Made by a program: the position numbers and the translations under genes. DNA of 64,000 bases from an uncultured Lachnospiraceae bacterium. GTDB taxonomy: Bacteria > Bacillota > Clostridia > Lachnospirales > Lachnospiraceae. This document shows, one piece after another, positions 62,509 through 64,000 of the stretch. Every line of letters begins with the position of its first letter. The stretch's first letter is position 1. The stretch covers positions 80,911 through 144,910 of the forward strand of contig CADACD010000001.1 in assembly GCA_902786365.1 (NCBI GenBank), read 5' to 3'. A model generated the notes under the pieces. That model saw only the letters and a list, made by a program, of their open reading frames with translations, was not told the DNA's origin and ran no database searches.

Positions 62509-63597
62509 CTATTTCACTATTCTTTCGCAGATTGCATCACCCATTGCCTTACAGCCAACCTGTGTCTTGCCTTCTGACATGATGTCAACTGTTCTGATAC
62601 CGTCTTTCAATACCTGTTTGACTGCATTTTCCACTGCATCTGCTTCTTTATCTAAATCAAATGAATATCTTAACATCATTGCTGCTGACAATATTGTTGC
62701 AATCGGGTTGGCAATATCCTGACCTGCAATATCAGGTGCTGCACCATGGCTCGGCTCATACAGCCCCATCTTGTCATATCCAAGACTAGCTGATGGAAGC
62801 ATTCCTATAGAACCTGTTATCATGCTTGCCTCATCTGAAAGGATATCTCCAAACATATTCTCAGTGAGAATTACATCAAATTGCTTCGGATCTTTGACAA
62901 GCTGCATTGCACAGTTATCTACAAGCATATTGGTAAGTGTTACTTCCGGATACTCTTTTGCCACTTCTGCGACAACTTTCTGCCATAATCTTGAGGAATC
63001 AAGAACATTTGCCTTGTCAACACTTATGACATTCTTTCTTCTCTTCATTGCAATCTCAAAACCTGTCTTTGCAATTCTTCTTATCTCATCTTCTGTATAT
63101 GTGAGTGTGTCAATTGCTGTTACTACTCCATCTACCTCTTTTGTCTCTCTTGCTCCGAAATACAAACCGCCTGTCAGTTCCCTGACAACTACCATGTCAA
63201 ATCCTTCTTTGGCAATCGACTCTTTTAACGGGCAGGCTGCATTCAACTCTTCATATAAGTATGCCGGTCTTAAATTAGCATATAATGTGAGTGCCTTTCT
63301 GATACCAAGCAAACCTGCTTCCGGTCTTAAATTCGGAGGAAGTTCATACCATTTATCTTTACCGACGATTCCACCGACCGCACCTAGTAAGACGGCGTCG
63401 CTTCCTTTCGCTATCTCTATCGTTTCTTTGGTAAGCGGTTCACCATATGTATCAATCGAAATTCCTCCAATTAACACATCTTTAAAATTGAATGTGTGAC
63501 CAAATTCCTTACCTACGGTTAACAACACTTTTTTCGCTTCTTCAACAATCTCCGGACCGATTCCGTCTCCGGACATAACTGCAATGTTGAATTCCAT
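62509..63597 (-). CDS. leuB: 3-Isopropylmalate dehydrogenase
   Basis: This 362-residue NAD-dependent decarboxylating dehydrogenase of leucine synthesis begins [23 protein letters not shown] and contains [58 protein letters not shown], the metal-binding [28 protein letters not shown], and [21 protein letters not shown]. The residues that set isopropylmalate specificity ([11 protein letters not shown]) favour LeuB over tartrate or isocitrate dehydrogenases. AGAGGG lies 6 bases before the ATG. First gene of the leuB-ilvD-ilvB operon; its leader (about 130 bases) holds two hairpins. Confidence 0.96.
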   Translation of the reverse strand: MEFNIAVMSGDGIGPEIVEEAKKVLLTVGKEFGHTFNFKDVLIGGISIDTYGEPLTKETIEIAKGSDAVLLGAVGGIVGKDKWYELPPNLRPEAGLLGIRKALTLYANLRPAYLYEELNAACPLKESIAKEGFDMVVVRELTGGLYFGARETKEVDGVVTAIDTLTYTEDEIRRIAKTGFEIAMKRRKNVISVDKANVLDSSRLWQKVVAEVAKEYPEVTLTNMLVDNCAMQLVKDPKQFDVILTENMFGDILSDEASMITGSIGMLPSASLGYDKMGLYEPSHGAAPDIAGQDIANPIATILSAAMMLRYSFDLDKEADAVENAVKQVLKDGIRTVDIMSEGKTQVGCKAMGDAICERIVK

Positions 63598-63631
63598 GAA
63601 AATCCCTCTTTTCTGTTCATTGTTCTTTTAT

Positions 63632-63715
63632 GGTAATTTGTTTTAAAACAAGTTACCTATCTATTAAATTACTTCATGCTGTCAGAATGATATGCGAAAA
63701 GGGCATCATCGACAG
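63632..63715 (-). promoter_or_regulatory. leuB leader hairpins
   Basis: Two structures lie between the promoter and leuB: CTGTC...GACAG (63679-63715) with an inner ATGAT/ATCAT helix, and GGTAACTTGTTTT/AAAACAAATTACC (63632-63657, 12 of 13 pairs). No T-box core sequence is present and no T-run follows either. They may regulate the operon or be a protein-binding dyad. Confidence 0.45.
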
Positions 63716-63735
63716 ATAAAAGAATATTAGCTACT

Positions 63736-63764
63736 ATTTTATAATATCTTATGGATATTTTCAA
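63736..63764 (-). promoter_or_regulatory. Predicted promoter of leuB-ilvD-ilvB
   Basis: Minus strand TTGAAA (63764-63759), 17 bases, TAAAAT (63741-63736), giving a leader of about 130 bases. The interval 63765-63883 between this promoter and the tRNA terminator shows no gene. Confidence 0.6.
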
Positions 63765-63883
63765 TGTTTTTTTATAGAATTGGCAATATATATGTAAAAA
63801 GATAGATGAAAAATCCGCATCAAGTCCAAATCATGCACTAATCTTTGTGGCTATATTCATATTAATCAATTGGTAAAATATTA

Positions 63884-63918
63884 TAGAAAAAAGACTTGAT
63901 AAAATATATCAAGTCTTT
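63884..63918 (-). terminator. Terminator of the tRNA-Asn transcript
   Basis: AAAGACTTGATA (63918-63907) and TATCAAGTCTTT (63901-63890) form a perfect 12-bp stem with a 5-base loop, followed by T on the minus strand. It lies 7 bases after the tRNA. Confidence 0.88.
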
Positions 63919-63924
63919 CTAAAG

Positions 63925-63996
63925 CTCCCCGAGCGGGGCTCGAACCTGCAACAACTCGGTTAACAGCCGAGTGCTCTACCATTGAGCTATCGAGGA
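63925..63996 (-). tRNA. tRNA-Asn (anticodon GTT)
   Basis: The 72-nt minus-strand sequence folds as a cloverleaf: acceptor TCCTCGA with TCGGGGA (one T-G pair), D arm GCTC/GAGC, anticodon stem CTCGG/CCGAG with loop CTGTTAA (anticodon GTT), variable loop TTGTT, T loop TTCGAGC. CCA is not encoded; the discriminator base is G. The T stem GCAGG/CCCGC has an A-C mismatch at its middle pair, unusual for tRNA-Asn. Confidence 0.93.
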
Positions 63997-64000
63997 ATAA

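Noticed and set aside
62771-63499. 242-codon plus-strand open frame
   Set aside because: Mirror of leuB on the opposite strand; no ribosome binding site and low-information Ser/Pro composition.
63721-63830. Possible Ile-rich leader peptide (MRIFHLSFYIYIANSIKKH) upstream of leuB
   Set aside because: It begins upstream of the predicted transcription start and has no good ribosome binding site, so classical attenuation is not supported.

Overview
The window reads as chromosome of a low-GC, spore-forming, anaerobic Gram-positive, most likely a Lachnospiraceae-type clostridium. Supporting points are the AT-rich sequence, strong AGGAGG-type ribosome binding sites, class III (oxygen-sensitive) ribonucleotide reductase, sigma-K, SpoIIP and GPR sporulation genes, a CIRCE-controlled hrcA-grpE-dnaK-dnaJ operon, and type IV pilus genes without outer-membrane components. 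Genus assignment is an inference; no rRNA is present. About 85% of the sequence is coding, mostly on the minus strand. I see no insertion sequence, prophage or CRISPR array.

Layout. (1) 1-13692, minus strand: a full type IV pilus cluster in the order pilB, pilT, pilC, major pilin, pilD, a pilM-pilN fusion, pilO, then three prepilin-like proteins around a 935-residue prepilin-like giant, and a last gene cut by the window edge. A Wzy_C-type membrane protein (candidate O-oligosaccharyltransferase) and a cation/proton antiporter lie just upstream. (2) 16614-24674, minus: sigK, a tRNA wobble-uridine hydroxylation/methylation pair (trhP, trmR), a catalytic-domain-less MltG relative, ylbF, RNase J, a DUF1292 gene, ruvX, ireB/reoM and mtaB, matching the order conserved in Bacilli and Clostridia. 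(3) A lone plus-strand HPr-like gene without the phosphorylatable histidine. (4) 25196-36962: thiI, cysteine desulfurase, rsmE, prmA, a glycogen debranching enzyme, and dnaJ-dnaK-grpE-hrcA. (5) 37105-42868: a DHH-phosphoesterase remnant, an aminotransferase plus ECF vitamin-transporter S component, and plus-strand nrdD-nrdG-dut with two NrdR-like boxes. (6) 43004-48398: CotH, spoIIP, gpr and plus-strand rpsT. (7) 48550-56199: M18 peptidase, a PflX-like radical SAM enzyme, an ABC-F ATPase, a membrane transglutaminase-like protein, and a DUF1015 protein. (8) 56411-63597: serine (serA, serC) and branched-chain amino acid (ilvB, ilvD, leuB) synthesis, then tRNA-Asn.

How the parts fit together. 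The pilus genes form an autonomous assembly/retraction machine. Its tip-complex genes have their own predicted promoter, overlapped by a perfect dyad. The RNA-centred genes (trhP, trmR, mtaB, thiI, rsmE, ylbF, rnj) cover tRNA/rRNA modification and mRNA decay. The nrdD-nrdG-dut block supplies dNTPs anaerobically. The DUF1015 gene next to serA-serC carries a ParB/sulfiredoxin-like ADGHHR motif and may act on serine or phosphoserine, but this is unproven. The observations most worth following are that DUF1015 link, the dyad-overlapped pilus promoter, the candidate pilin glycosylase, the hairpin burying the sigK ribosome binding site, the His-less HPr, and a duplicated 40-base element placed 3' of both spoIIP and gpr.
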